Shown here: positions 34,308-42,633 of the stretch, in pieces | Layout of the letters: the number at the start of each line of letters is the position of its first letter | How positions within the stretch are numbered: the stretch's first letter is position 1 | From: JABCZZ01 sp964454545 | GTDB lineage: Bacteria > Pseudomonadota > Alphaproteobacteria > Rickettsiales > JABCZZ01 | Length of the DNA stretch: 57,298 nt | Reading direction: 5' to 3' | NCBI GenBank assembly: GCA_964454545.1 | Contig: CAYVTI010000012.1 | Coordinates: forward strand, 1-57,298 | Program-made: the position numbers and the translations under genes | Notes under the pieces: model-generated | Told to the model about the DNA's origin: nothing | Database searches by the model: none | The model's input: only the letters and a program-made list of their open reading frames with translations

Positions 34308-34775
34308 ATGCGCCCAACCCTTCTGTTCCTGACATGTATTTGGTTACTGGCTTCCGCCTTTTCGCTGCAGCCGATGGACGAGCGTAAGGCTCAGGAAACC
34401 CTGCCCATGTCTCATAATCCGCTGTGGAAGACGCTACAAGAAACCAAAATTATTGTGGATAACAAAAATGGTTATTACAAGGCTAAGATTCCTGCGGAAG
34501 TGAAGGCGCTTTCCGGACATGAGCTGACTGTAAACGGCTTTATGATGCCGCTTGAGGCCAAGGATAAGTTCAGGCATTTCCTGTTATCGAAACGTACTCC
34601 GACATGTCCGTTCTGTCCTCCCGGTGAGCCCAACGAAATCATTGATGTCTGGACGGAAAAGAGTGTAGAATACAGCGACGAACTGATAACGGTCAAAGGC
34701 ACGTTTGAGTTGATGAATGACAGGGAAATGGGATTATTCTTCAAACTGAAAAATGCATCGGAGATAAAAAAATGA
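34308..34775 (+). CDS. DUF3299 periplasmic protein
   Basis: 155 residues: a signal peptide (about 1-18), then the DUF3299 core with LSGHELTVNGFMMPLE and TCPFCPPGEPNE, the latter a candidate metal-binding Cys pair, and KGTFELMNDREMGLFFKL. ATG 34308 has AGGAG 8 bases before it; 34302 is less likely. Proteins of this family are found beside ABC transporter pairs of the same type; I recall this from zinc-related loci in Vibrio (zrg), but here a metal role is inference. The stop overlaps the phhB start (ATGA). Confidence 0.75.
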   Translation: MRPTLLFLTCIWLLASAFSLQPMDERKAQETLPMSHNPLWKTLQETKIIVDNKNGYYKAKIPAEVKALSGHELTVNGFMMPLEAKDKFRHFLLSKRTPTCPFCPPGEPNEIIDVWTEKSVEYSDELITVKGTFELMNDREMGLFFKLKNASEIKK

Positions 34776-35116
34776 GCACGAAATTATCGCAGAAAGTCTG
34801 CACTGCATGCCACTCCGGTATGCCGGAAATCCACCCGATGGAAGCGGAAAGGCTGCTGAAGCAGCTTTCCACCGGCTGGGAAATTATCAAGAGCGGGAAG
34901 TGGCTGCATAAGGCCTATAAATTCGGCAACTTTGTCGAAGCGCTGGCATTTGTGAACAAGGTTGGCGAGGCGGCAGAAGAGGAAGGCCATCATCCGGATA
35001 TCAAGCTCGGCTGGGGATATGTGGAAATCGGCATGCAGACCCATGCCATTGGCGGGCTCCACGAGAATGATTTTATCCTCGCGGCCAAGATTGATATGAT
35101 TCCGCTGAAAAGATAA
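34772..35116 (+). CDS. phhB: Pterin-4a-carbinolamine dehydratase
   Basis: Regenerates pterin cofactor; 114 residues. The conserved core is GWEIIKSGKWLHKAYKF, FVNKVGEAAEEEGHHPDI and WGYVEIGMQTHAIGGLHENDFILA. The catalytic His residues are in EGHHPD. An N-terminal CTACHS adds a Cys pair not needed for the fold. phhA is not in the window. It is the last gene of the overlapping run that starts at 31385; its link to the transporter genes is unclear. Confidence 0.93.
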   Translation: MSTKLSQKVCTACHSGMPEIHPMEAERLLKQLSTGWEIIKSGKWLHKAYKFGNFVEALAFVNKVGEAAEEEGHHPDIKLGWGYVEIGMQTHAIGGLHENDFILAAKIDMIPLKR

Positions 35117-35186
35117 TATTTTTTATAATCCCTTTACAGCAAGTAAATAATATATTATCCCCTATATGCAAGTAAGGGGGGTGTAT

Positions 35187-36146
35187 ATGCCATATACGTT
35201 AAAACGATTCAAAGAACGGTTTCCGGACGACGCTGCATGTCTCGGCCTACTCATGCAGGAGCGATACGGCGGCACGACATTCAAGTGCCCTTCCTGCAAG
35301 ACGGCATCTTCGCGGTTTCATAAAATTGCCGCCCGCCGTGCCTATGCCTGCCAGAATTGCGGGCATCATATATATCCCTGCGCCGGCACCCTCTTTGAGA
35401 AATCCCGCGCTCCGCTCACGGACTGGTTTTATGCAATCCACCTGGTGACTAATACTCCCCAGGGATTCACGGCAAAAGAATTGCAGGGACAGATAGGCTG
35501 CACCTATAAGACGGCCTGGCGCATGGTGCATGAAATCCGCGGGGTGATGGCGGCTGCTAGCCATAATGCTGATGATGTTGCTGTCGCTCTCTCCAAGGGG
35601 CTCTGGAACCAGATAGAACGCCTTATCCGCAATGAGCCAAAGGAGGATGCGTTGCCTAAAAATGGGCACGCTCGGAAATCTGCGGCAGTGCACATCATAG
35701 TAAACAGGCTGGAGGACGATCAGGGAAGGCTTATCATCAAGCTCTTGCGCAAAATTATGCAATTACTGGATACGCATTCGCGGCTGCTGCTCAAAAAGTA
35801 TGATCTTACCATACCGCAGGTCATGTGCCTCTATGAGGTATTTGAGAAAAACGCGATAACGGTAGTGGCGCTGGCTGAAAACATACATTTAAGCACCAGT
35901 ACACTGGTGGGCATTATTGATCGCCTGGAAGAAAAAAAGCTGGTCAGGCGCATCCGTGACAAGGTGGATCGCCGGTCGGTGTTCGTAAAAATTACTGCAA
36001 AGGGACATAGGTTCGTGACAGATACGCCCTATCTCCTGCACAATCGGTTGCATGACGATTTAAATGGCCTTACCGCCAAACGGCAGGCTATGATCGTGGA
36101 TTCGCTTAATATTATATCTAGCCTTTTAGGAAAGGGAATGCCTTAA
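35187..36146 (+). CDS. IS1595-type transposase zinc ribbon fused to a MarR regulator
   Basis: 319 residues. Residues ~1-110 match the N-terminal part of IS1595/ISXO2-family transposases: KCPSCKTASSRFHK, YACQNCG (a zinc ribbon with two CxxC pairs), then CAGTLFEKSRAPLTDWFYAI, GFTAKELQGQIGCTYKTAWRMVHEIR. The DDE catalytic domain is absent. After a linker, residues ~175-319 form a complete MarR winged-helix domain (LTIPQVMCLYEVFEK, LSTSTLVGIIDRLEEKKLVRR, DKVDRRSVFVKITAKG). It is one intact frame with an AAGGGGG ribosome binding site (35174-35180) 6 bases before ATG 35187. It is probably a domesticated two-module DNA-binding regulator; its targets are unknown. Confidence 0.85.
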   Translation: MPYTLKRFKERFPDDAACLGLLMQERYGGTTFKCPSCKTASSRFHKIAARRAYACQNCGHHIYPCAGTLFEKSRAPLTDWFYAIHLVTNTPQGFTAKELQGQIGCTYKTAWRMVHEIRGVMAAASHNADDVAVALSKGLWNQIERLIRNEPKEDALPKNGHARKSAAVHIIVNRLEDDQGRLIIKLLRKIMQLLDTHSRLLLKKYDLTIPQVMCLYEVFEKNAITVVALAENIHLSTSTLVGIIDRLEEKKLVRRIRDKVDRRSVFVKITAKGHRFVTDTPYLLHNRLHDDLNGLTAKRQAMIVDSLNIISSLLGKGMP

Positions 36147-36236
36147 GATGCAGGCTTAGAATGTGTGTGGTGTTGTGCCGCAGACTGAAGAAGAGAAGGC
36201 AGCCTGAGAGCCGCCTTCTCCCGCTCCAAGGAGAAA

Positions 36237-36494
36237 TCATTTCTTTTTAGTGGTCTCGTCCTTTGACGCAGTGGTCATAGCTGCGGTCTTGGTTGTATTC
36301 TTAGCGTTCTTTTCTGTAGAAGCGGGTGTAGCATCCGCCTTGGTCTTTGTAGCGGTGCTGGCAACAGAAGATGACGTAGCGGTTGCCGCCTTCTTGTCCG
36401 TTTTGCTGGCGGTCTTGGAAGCGTCATCGGCCGCATATGCGCCGGAAGCCATTAATGCGGTAAGGCAAGTAATGATAAAAATCTTTTTTGTCAT
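36237..36494 (-). CDS. Exported Lys/Thr/Ala-rich low-complexity protein
   Basis: 85 residues: a signal peptide (MTKKIFIITCLTALMASGAYAAD), then a mature part made almost only of Thr, Ala, Lys, Ser and Asp with TASK/TKTK-type repeats, ending KKK. It has no cysteine and no fold is expected. The upstream 287 bases contain two dyads (36532 and 36611). It may be an envelope stress or filler protein, but no function can be given. Confidence 0.6.
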   Translation of the reverse strand: MTKKIFIITCLTALMASGAYAADDASKTASKTDKKAATATSSSVASTATKTKADATPASTEKNAKNTTKTAAMTTASKDETTKKK

Positions 36495-36531
36495 AAAATC
36501 CTCTCAATGTTATTAACCAGGAAGCCACATT

Positions 36532-36550
36532 ACTACATAGTGCATGTAGT
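36532..36550. promoter_or_regulatory. Dyad ACTACAT-AGTGC-ATGTAGT
   Basis: A perfect 7-bp inverted repeat with a 5-base centre, about 40 bases upstream of the minus-strand start at 36494. The position suits an operator or a leader hairpin. Confidence 0.4.
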
Positions 36551-36610
36551 GAAATTAGGCAGGGCCCGTGGGATGATATGCGATATATCAAGGTGCAGGC
36601 CACACCCATA

Positions 36611-36628
36611 TCACTTGTACACAAGTGA
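36611..36628. promoter_or_regulatory. Dyad TCACTTGT-AC-ACAAGTGA
   Basis: A perfect 8-bp inverted repeat with a 2-base centre, between motE and the small exported-protein gene. There is no T tract on either side, so it is more likely a protein-binding site than a terminator. MarR-type regulators bind dyads of this size, and one is encoded 465 bases away; that link is speculative. Confidence 0.4.
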
Positions 36629-36781
36629 CTTCTGTACGACATAAGGACTGGAAAATGAGAATATTGCAAGTAAAAAAACGGGCAATACGGTGTTTCTGCG
36701 TATAATTCAGCGTAATGTATTGATAAATGTCGGAATTATATCTGGCGTAAATTAAAAACAAGAAAGCAAATGTTTTCCAGA

Positions 36782-37570
36782 CTATCTTCCGCCCTGCGCC
36801 GGTTGCGCATTGGGTGTTGAAGGCGCGGCGGGTGTGGCGGTGGACAATCCGACGCGGTTTTTCTGCAGCTTGCGCTGCTCGGCGAGCTGGATGGTAAGGT
36901 CCTTGGCGCGCGCCGGGCTCATATTCTCAAGAATGGCGGCGACCTTGCGCTCCGACATGCGATCCACCACGGTAAGCAGCACCGGCATATCCAGCTCTTC
37001 AAAGATACGCGCGGCATCTTTGGGCTTCATGCTTTCATAGATTTTCACGAGGCTGCGGATTTTAATGTCTTCCTGTTCGTTGTATTTGGCGAGTAGCGCT
37101 TCGACTTCCTTCTTCATTTTTTCAAGGTTATTGGTCTTTTCGTCTATGCGTCCTTCCACGGCCACCAGCATGTTTTCCTTAAGCTGAACCTGTTTCGCCC
37201 ACTCGTCCAGTTCCTGCCTTCTCTTAGCAAGGCTCTGAAGCAGATCGATTTCCACCTGCGAGAACTCGCGCTTGGCGGTTTCCTCGTCGTCCGTGTCTTC
37301 ACTAACATCCGCGGAAGTTGCATTTGCCTTGGATGCATCATCGCCTTTCTTTCCCGCGTCTTTTGTATCCGCCGGCTTGGCGGTTTCTGTCTTTGCATCG
37401 GCGGGCTTTGCCGGAGCGTTCGCAGGAGCGGGGGCTGCCTGCTGCGCCTCCGCTTCTTCGGTTAAGGATACTACCAGCGTGCGCCCGTCACGCAGCACTT
37501 CTCCGACTTTCAGGCCAAGCAGCAAAAACGCTGTCAGCATGGTAACCGGAATAAGCCTTATTGAACGCAT
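36782..37570 (-). CDS. Flagellar motor chaperone MotE-like protein (MgtE N-domain)
   Basis: 262 residues: an N-terminal membrane anchor (LIPVTMLTAFLLLGLKVGEVL), a Pro/Ala/Lys/Asp-rich linker, and a coiled coil (EIDLLQSLAKRRQELDEW to about 150). The C-terminal domain of the MgtE-N/FliG-like fold has LVKIYESMKPKDAARIFEEL, VDRMSERKVAAILENMSPARA. This architecture is that of MotE, which stabilises MotC in alphaproteobacterial flagellar motors. motB and motC are not adjacent. Flagellar genes at the window's end support the call. Confidence 0.8.
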   Translation of the reverse strand: MRSIRLIPVTMLTAFLLLGLKVGEVLRDGRTLVVSLTEEAEAQQAAPAPANAPAKPADAKTETAKPADTKDAGKKGDDASKANATSADVSEDTDDEETAKREFSQVEIDLLQSLAKRRQELDEWAKQVQLKENMLVAVEGRIDEKTNNLEKMKKEVEALLAKYNEQEDIKIRSLVKIYESMKPKDAARIFEELDMPVLLTVVDRMSERKVAAILENMSPARAKDLTIQLAEQRKLQKNRVGLSTATPAAPSTPNAQPAQGGR

Positions 37571-37643
37571 AACAACTAAAAAAGAAAAACCGTTTTAACA
37601 AACACGCAGCGCGGAAGCCTTACAATCAGGTTACTGCCGTGGC

Positions 37644-37808
37644 TTAGCTTTCGTCATCCTGGTTCAGCCACCAGTCGTTCACCGGGTGGCGATCGCACGG
37701 GCTGCCCGCGGCACCTACGCATGGGCTTTTCATATCCGCATGTGGCGCGGAACAGGCCGCCAGGAGAGTGAGCAACATTGATATTGTCAGAGCGGCACGT
37801 ATTGTCAT
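37644..37808 (-). CDS. Small lipoprotein, 54 residues
   Basis: A short frame, MTIRAALTISMLLTLLAAC, with a lipobox (LLAAC, Cys19), then a mature part of 35 residues with a Cys pair (PCVGAAGSPCDRHPVNDWW). A good AGGAG lies 8-9 bases before the ATG. Signal, lipobox and ribosome binding site together make it real despite its size. The GAAGSPC-HPVN stretch looks like that of other small alphaproteobacterial lipoproteins. Function unknown. It lies between motE and the divergent waaA. Confidence 0.7.
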   Translation of the reverse strand: MTIRAALTISMLLTLLAACSAPHADMKSPCVGAAGSPCDRHPVNDWWLNQDDES

Positions 37809-37894
37809 AGATTATCACTCCTAGTTCCTAATGTATTTCTTATAAACTACTATCATACAAAACTCAGGTCAACGATCTTAAAAAAATCAATACA

Positions 37895-39145
37895 ATGTAT
37901 CTCCTGTACCGGACTGTTACCCAACTGATTGCTCCCTTTGTGCCGCTGGTGCTTAAGCGCCGGGTGGCGTCGGGCAAGGAGGATACGGCGCGCCTGCAGG
38001 AAAGATTGGGCGCGGCTTCCCTGACCCGTCCGCCCGGAAAACTGGTATGGATTCACGCCGCAAGCGTCGGGGAAGCTAATTCGGTGTTGCTGCTTGTGGA
38101 AGGGCTGATCAAGTCTTATCCTGCTCTCCATATTCTTATGACGACTGTAACCGTAACGTCGGCAAGGCTGATGTCAGCCCGCCTGCCGGATCGCGCTTTC
38201 CATCAGTTCGCCCCTGTCGATATGCCTGATGCCGTCTGCAGATTCCTGGCGCACTGGCGGCCGGACATAGCCCTGTTTGTCGATTCGGAGCTCTGGCCTA
38301 ATATGATCATGGAAGCGAAAAAGCATGGCACGCTGATGGGCATCATCAATGCCCGCATGTCTGAAAACTCCTTTGGTTCTTGGCAATTGGCCCGGCCGCT
38401 TATCCGGGGAATGCTCTCAGGCTTCAAAATCTGTTTTGCCCAGAGCAGGGAGGACGGCAGGCGGCTCATGGAGCTTGGCATACCGGCGGTGACAGGTATA
38501 GGAAATCTGAAATATGATGCGCCAAAACTGAGTTATGGCGAAGCGGAGCTTATGGTTCTTCAGGCGGCAGTCGCGGGGCGTACGGTATGGGTTGCTGCCA
38601 GTACCCATCCTGGCGAGGATACTATTATAGCGGATGTACACAAGGCGTTGAAATCCGAAGGCAACAGCCTTGTGACTATTATAGTGCCACGCCACGCGGT
38701 CCGGGGGGATGAAATCGCGCATGGGCTGCGCCATCTGAGTGTCGCGCAGCGTTCAAAAGGCGAATCTATAATGCCGGAGACGGATATATATGTCGCCGAT
38801 ACGATGGGAGAACTGGGATTATTTTACTCGCTGGCGCAAATCGTGTTCATCGGCGGGACGCTGGTGCCGCATGGGGGGCAGAATCCGCTGGAAGCCGCAC
38901 GCTTTGGCTGCGCGATCATCACCGCGGAACATGTGCAGAATTTCAGGGACATCATTTCTGCGATGGTATCGGATGAGGCGATTATGCAGGTTACAGGACG
39001 TGAAGGGCTGGCTGATGCCTTGCGGCAATTGATACAGGACGTCGAATTGCGCCGCAGGCTTGGGACTGCGGCCGAACGGCATGTACAGTCAAGGGAGGGT
39101 ATGGTGAATAAAATCATGAAGGAGTTGCAGCCTCATCTTACTTGA
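37895..39145 (+). CDS. waaA: 3-deoxy-D-manno-octulosonic acid transferase
   Basis: Adds KDO to lipid A at the inner membrane. 416 residues with an N-terminal hydrophobic anchor, VWIHAASVGEANSV (acceptor site Glu in GE), TVTSARL, HQFAPVDMPDAVCRFL, WPNMI, GNLKYDA, and the C-terminal nucleotide-sugar block FIGGTLVPHGGQNPLEAA. It is followed by lpxK and a lipid A acyltransferase in the same direction, a usual alphaproteobacterial set. Confidence 0.95.
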   Translation: MYLLYRTVTQLIAPFVPLVLKRRVASGKEDTARLQERLGAASLTRPPGKLVWIHAASVGEANSVLLLVEGLIKSYPALHILMTTVTVTSARLMSARLPDRAFHQFAPVDMPDAVCRFLAHWRPDIALFVDSELWPNMIMEAKKHGTLMGIINARMSENSFGSWQLARPLIRGMLSGFKICFAQSREDGRRLMELGIPAVTGIGNLKYDAPKLSYGEAELMVLQAAVAGRTVWVAASTHPGEDTIIADVHKALKSEGNSLVTIIVPRHAVRGDEIAHGLRHLSVAQRSKGESIMPETDIYVADTMGELGLFYSLAQIVFIGGTLVPHGGQNPLEAARFGCAIITAEHVQNFRDIISAMVSDEAIMQVTGREGLADALRQLIQDVELRRRLGTAAERHVQSREGMVNKIMKELQPHLT

Positions 39146-39187
39146 TATAATAATCACCCTGGCTACGGCCTAGGAGTCTAAAATTAT

Positions 39188-40147
39188 ATGCGCGCCCCTG
39201 GTTTCTGGAAAGACAAGACGTTATTATCGGCTGCCCTGTTGCCTGCTTCGGCCATTTATGGCGGCATTGCACGGCTTAGAAGAGCGTGTATGAAAACTGA
39301 GAGAGTGCCGGTGCGGGTTATCTGCATAGGGAACCTTATAGCGGGTGGCGCCGGAAAAACCCCGGTGGCGCTGGCGCTAGGCGCAATCATGAAAAAGCAG
39401 GGAAAGAATGCCCACTATCTGTCGCGTGGATATAAAAGCAGGAACAGAGGAGTGACCCTGGTCGACAGGGCGGCGCATAATGCGCAGGATGTGGGGGATG
39501 AGCCATTACTGCTTTCCGAAGTGCTGCCCACCTGGGTGGCTGTAGACAGGGTCGCGGGAGCGATGGCGGCCATGAAAGCAGGGGCTAACATGGTGATCAT
39601 GGATGACGGGTTTCAGAATCCCCGTCTGCATAAGGATGTCTCGTTTCTGGTGATTGACGGCCATTACGGTTTCGGAAATGAGCGTCTCCTTCCTTCCGGC
39701 CCGTTGCGTGAGCCGGTGCGGGAAGCAATGAAGCGGGTAAATGCCATCATCATGATTGACGATGATAAATATGGTATCCTGCGTTATGTCCCGCAGGACA
39801 TACCGGTCATCCGGGCGCAGATCCGCCCGGTCAGCAGCGCGGATTTCCTTAAGGAGAAGCAGATTGTGGCATTCTGCGGCATTGCGCGGCCCCGCAAATT
39901 TTACCGTACGCTTCAGAATATGGGGTGCGCAATAAGGAAGCATATCTCCTATCCGGATCACCACGTCTTTACGCCCGGTGATATACAATTCCTGCGTGAG
40001 AAAGCCAAAGAATTTGATTCCATGCTGGTTACTACGGAGAAGGATTATGTCCGTCTTCCCGAAGATATGCGCGCGGAGGTGAAGGTGCTGCCTGTGGAAG
40101 TGGTTTTTGCCGATGAAGATGCATTGTTGAAGATATTATTATCCTGA
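39188..40147 (+). CDS. lpxK: Tetraacyldisaccharide 4'-kinase
   Basis: Phosphorylates the lipid A disaccharide at the 4' position. 319 residues: an N-terminal membrane segment, the P-loop GNLIAGGAGKTPVALAL, SRGYKSR, DVGDEPLL, DDGFQNPRLHKDVS (with the catalytic DDGFQ motif) and a C-terminal SYPDHHVFTPGDI. The stop overlaps the acyltransferase start by one base (TGATG), so they are coupled. Confidence 0.96.
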   Translation: MRAPGFWKDKTLLSAALLPASAIYGGIARLRRACMKTERVPVRVICIGNLIAGGAGKTPVALALGAIMKKQGKNAHYLSRGYKSRNRGVTLVDRAAHNAQDVGDEPLLLSEVLPTWVAVDRVAGAMAAMKAGANMVIMDDGFQNPRLHKDVSFLVIDGHYGFGNERLLPSGPLREPVREAMKRVNAIIMIDDDKYGILRYVPQDIPVIRAQIRPVSSADFLKEKQIVAFCGIARPRKFYRTLQNMGCAIRKHISYPDHHVFTPGDIQFLREKAKEFDSMLVTTEKDYVRLPEDMRAEVKVLPVEVVFADEDALLKILLS

Positions 40148-41013
40148 TGCTTTCCAGAATACTACGTAACATACGCTATGCCATAGAAGCCGTTCTGCTT
40201 ATCCTCGGATTGGCATTCTTCCGCATTCTCCCGCTCGATATGGCTTCTTTGCTTGCCGGAATAATGGCGCGCATCATAGGCCCGTTTTCAGGCGCTCACA
40301 GGACTGCGCAAAAGAACCTGGAGATGGCTATGCCTGAGTTGAGCGCAGCGCAGCGCAGGAAGATCTTATATGGCATGTGGGATAATATCGGGCGGGTCAT
40401 CGGGGAATACCCGCATTTATCGCGCCATGTTATGACGCAACGTATCACGGTGGAAGGGCTTGAGCACCTGCAGGAGGCAAAATATTCGGGCAAGGCGGTG
40501 CTGTTTGTCTCTGGTCACTTCGCCAACTGGGAGATCGCTCCGCTTACCGCCGCGCTTTACGGATTGCCGCTGGTGCTGCTTTATCGTGCCGCAAATAATC
40601 CCGTTGCCGATTGGGTGATATGCAAAATCAGATCGTATTATAATATCGCCATGTACAGAAAAGGACGTGAAGGCGCGCAGGAAGCGTTGAAAGCGATAAA
40701 GGAAGGCCATCCCATCGGCATGCTGATCGATCAGAAGATGAATGACGGCAAGCCGATACAATTTTTCGGCAGGGAGGCGATGACAGGAACGGCTGCCACA
40801 GGCATGGCGATAAAATTCCAGGTCCCCGTGCTAGTTGCGAATATCGTGCGCACGGATGGCGTGCATTTCCATGTGTCCATAGAGTCGCCCATTCACTATG
40901 ACAGGGACAAGGACCCGACAGAAGCCATGCAGGAGCTGCACCATATTTTTGAGGATTGGATCCGCCAGCACCCGGCCCAGTGGTTCTGGGTGCACCGGAG
41001 GTGGGGAAAGTAA
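40147..41013 (+). CDS. Lipid A biosynthesis acyltransferase (LpxL/HtrB family)
   Basis: Adds a secondary acyl chain to lipid A. 288 residues: an N-terminal membrane helix, FVSGHFANWEIAPL (the HX4[DE]-type motif), YRAANNP, GMLIDQKMNDGKPIQFFGREAMTGTAA and a C-terminal HPAQWFWVHRRWGK. Family members differ in acyl donor, and which position it acylates cannot be read. It is coupled to lpxK. Confidence 0.93.
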   Translation: MLSRILRNIRYAIEAVLLILGLAFFRILPLDMASLLAGIMARIIGPFSGAHRTAQKNLEMAMPELSAAQRRKILYGMWDNIGRVIGEYPHLSRHVMTQRITVEGLEHLQEAKYSGKAVLFVSGHFANWEIAPLTAALYGLPLVLLYRAANNPVADWVICKIRSYYNIAMYRKGREGAQEALKAIKEGHPIGMLIDQKMNDGKPIQFFGREAMTGTAATGMAIKFQVPVLVANIVRTDGVHFHVSIESPIHYDRDKDPTEAMQELHHIFEDWIRQHPAQWFWVHRRWGK

Positions 41014-41088
41014 TTTTATTCTGCTTAAGAGAAAGTTAACCATTTCGGGATACACTATGCATATTTAGTAATTAAATATGTTACTCTC

Positions 41089-42633
41089 GTGGCTGATAAA
41101 ACTACGCGTGAAATCCCGATTGATAAAGAACGTCTGGTAAAATTGCGTGAGGTGTTTGAGTATCTTACCAATGACAATAAGAATTGGGGAGAGCTTACCG
41201 GACAGGGAATTTATCCTTTATATATCAATGGGCAACTTCGTGGCGTAAGGCTGGGTAATAGTGAAATACCGGCTGAATCCGGCTCCGTTTGCCTGCAAGC
41301 GATGGTGCATACAAATGAGCCCGCCGGTCTTGCTGGATTGGAAGAAGCTCTGAACTGGTGGAAAGGATTGAAACCCGACCAAAAGAAACAAGTATCCGGT
41401 GATGTCTATCTGATGTTTACCGGGGAGGTGAAGCAGGCACGGCACTTCTTCAAAGAACTTATTGATTCAGATGCAAAAACTATATCCATAGAAAAACTGA
41501 CCAGCTTTCGCTCGGCTTATCCGGTTGAAGGGCAGGAAAGCGCCAATCGTAACCGGGTGCCTTTTGAGAATCCCCATAACGCCGGTTCTTCGCAGCAGGT
41601 CCTGTGGGACGATTATCATGAAATGGAAGAAAAAGTGTACAGCAAGTGCGTTGCCAGGGAAGGAGAAAAGCCGAGTTATATTATCGGGCTTCATACGTTC
41701 TCGGCGCCGGGGCATATTACCGTTACCACCAATTTTTCCCCGTACCCTGCGGAAATGGGATCGAAATACGGTGATTATGTAGTTCAGAAAATAAAGGATC
41801 ATACAAAGATGCTTTTTGGCATGATGGGGGCTGAAGAAGTGATCATAGAAAACCATCCCAACAAGGAGATATATTTCTCCGGGGCGTCCGGACTGGATGT
41901 AGATAAAGAGAATCCTAATCCCATTACGGATAAGACTACCATAAAATGCGGTTTCTTCGAGTGCGGTCAGCATCTTGATCCCAAAGCGGAAGAAGTGGCA
42001 AGAAACGCAGTCATGAACGCGCTGGAGTATAAGTTCGGACCCGAACTGGTCCATGTTAAAAGTCGCCCTGCCAGCCACACTATGAACATATATGCGAATA
42101 CCGGTACATGGTTCGCTCCCGGATCGCCAAGGGCACAGGAAAATAATCTCGTTGATGAACGCTCGGATTATCTTATGCCCCGGAAAGAGGAGGGAAAAAC
42201 GTATGGAAATATGCATCTCATTACGGGTAATGAGTTATCGGATGCTGACAGGAAAAATTTGGCTGCAACGCGTAATCAAGAACGTTTCAGGGATTTGCCG
42301 GACAACATATGGAATGCCATTGTGAGCGCGAAACCTGATCAGCTTGGCAATGTCAGGCAGGTTGAAAAAGGGCAGCCGATTGCTTATGTCGACGTCCTGC
42401 GCGGTAAGGAAATCGAAGGACGCTCTTTAATATATGCGCCGCACTCCGGCACGGTTTTCATGGCGCCGCTTAATCCTGAAATTCCAGCGAACCAGAGAGA
42501 ATACGTATTACTGGTGCCACGGCATAAGGAGCAGGTGACCGTTGAGCTTCCTCCCGTTGGAAGATCGGAGGGAATGTGGGCGGAAAAATATATCGCAGAA
42601 AAGGATAACGCGGTTGCAAGGGCGAAATTCTAA
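41089..42633 (+). CDS. AstE/AspA-like zinc carboxypeptidase-fold protein
   Basis: 514 residues from a GTG start (41089); no strong ribosome binding site, so the start is uncertain. The motif VHTNEPAGLAGLEEAL resembles the HxxE zinc site of succinylglutamate desuccinylase/aspartoacylase (HGNEPAG type). A later HTFSAPGH resembles the DLHT block, but with Gly before the Leu-His. The C-terminal EIEGRSLIYAPHSGTVFMAPL fits the beta domain of AstE/AspA proteins. The protein is much longer than AstE (~320), with an extra middle region (about 140-340) of unknown fold. No signal peptide. The final 4 bases overlap the convergent secD stop. Substrate unknown. Confidence 0.55.
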   Translation: MADKTTREIPIDKERLVKLREVFEYLTNDNKNWGELTGQGIYPLYINGQLRGVRLGNSEIPAESGSVCLQAMVHTNEPAGLAGLEEALNWWKGLKPDQKKQVSGDVYLMFTGEVKQARHFFKELIDSDAKTISIEKLTSFRSAYPVEGQESANRNRVPFENPHNAGSSQQVLWDDYHEMEEKVYSKCVAREGEKPSYIIGLHTFSAPGHITVTTNFSPYPAEMGSKYGDYVVQKIKDHTKMLFGMMGAEEVIIENHPNKEIYFSGASGLDVDKENPNPITDKTTIKCGFFECGQHLDPKAEEVARNAVMNALEYKFGPELVHVKSRPASHTMNIYANTGTWFAPGSPRAQENNLVDERSDYLMPRKEEGKTYGNMHLITGNELSDADRKNLAATRNQERFRDLPDNIWNAIVSAKPDQLGNVRQVEKGQPIAYVDVLRGKEIEGRSLIYAPHSGTVFMAPLNPEIPANQREYVLLVPRHKEQVTVELPPVGRSEGMWAEKYIAEKDNAVARAKF

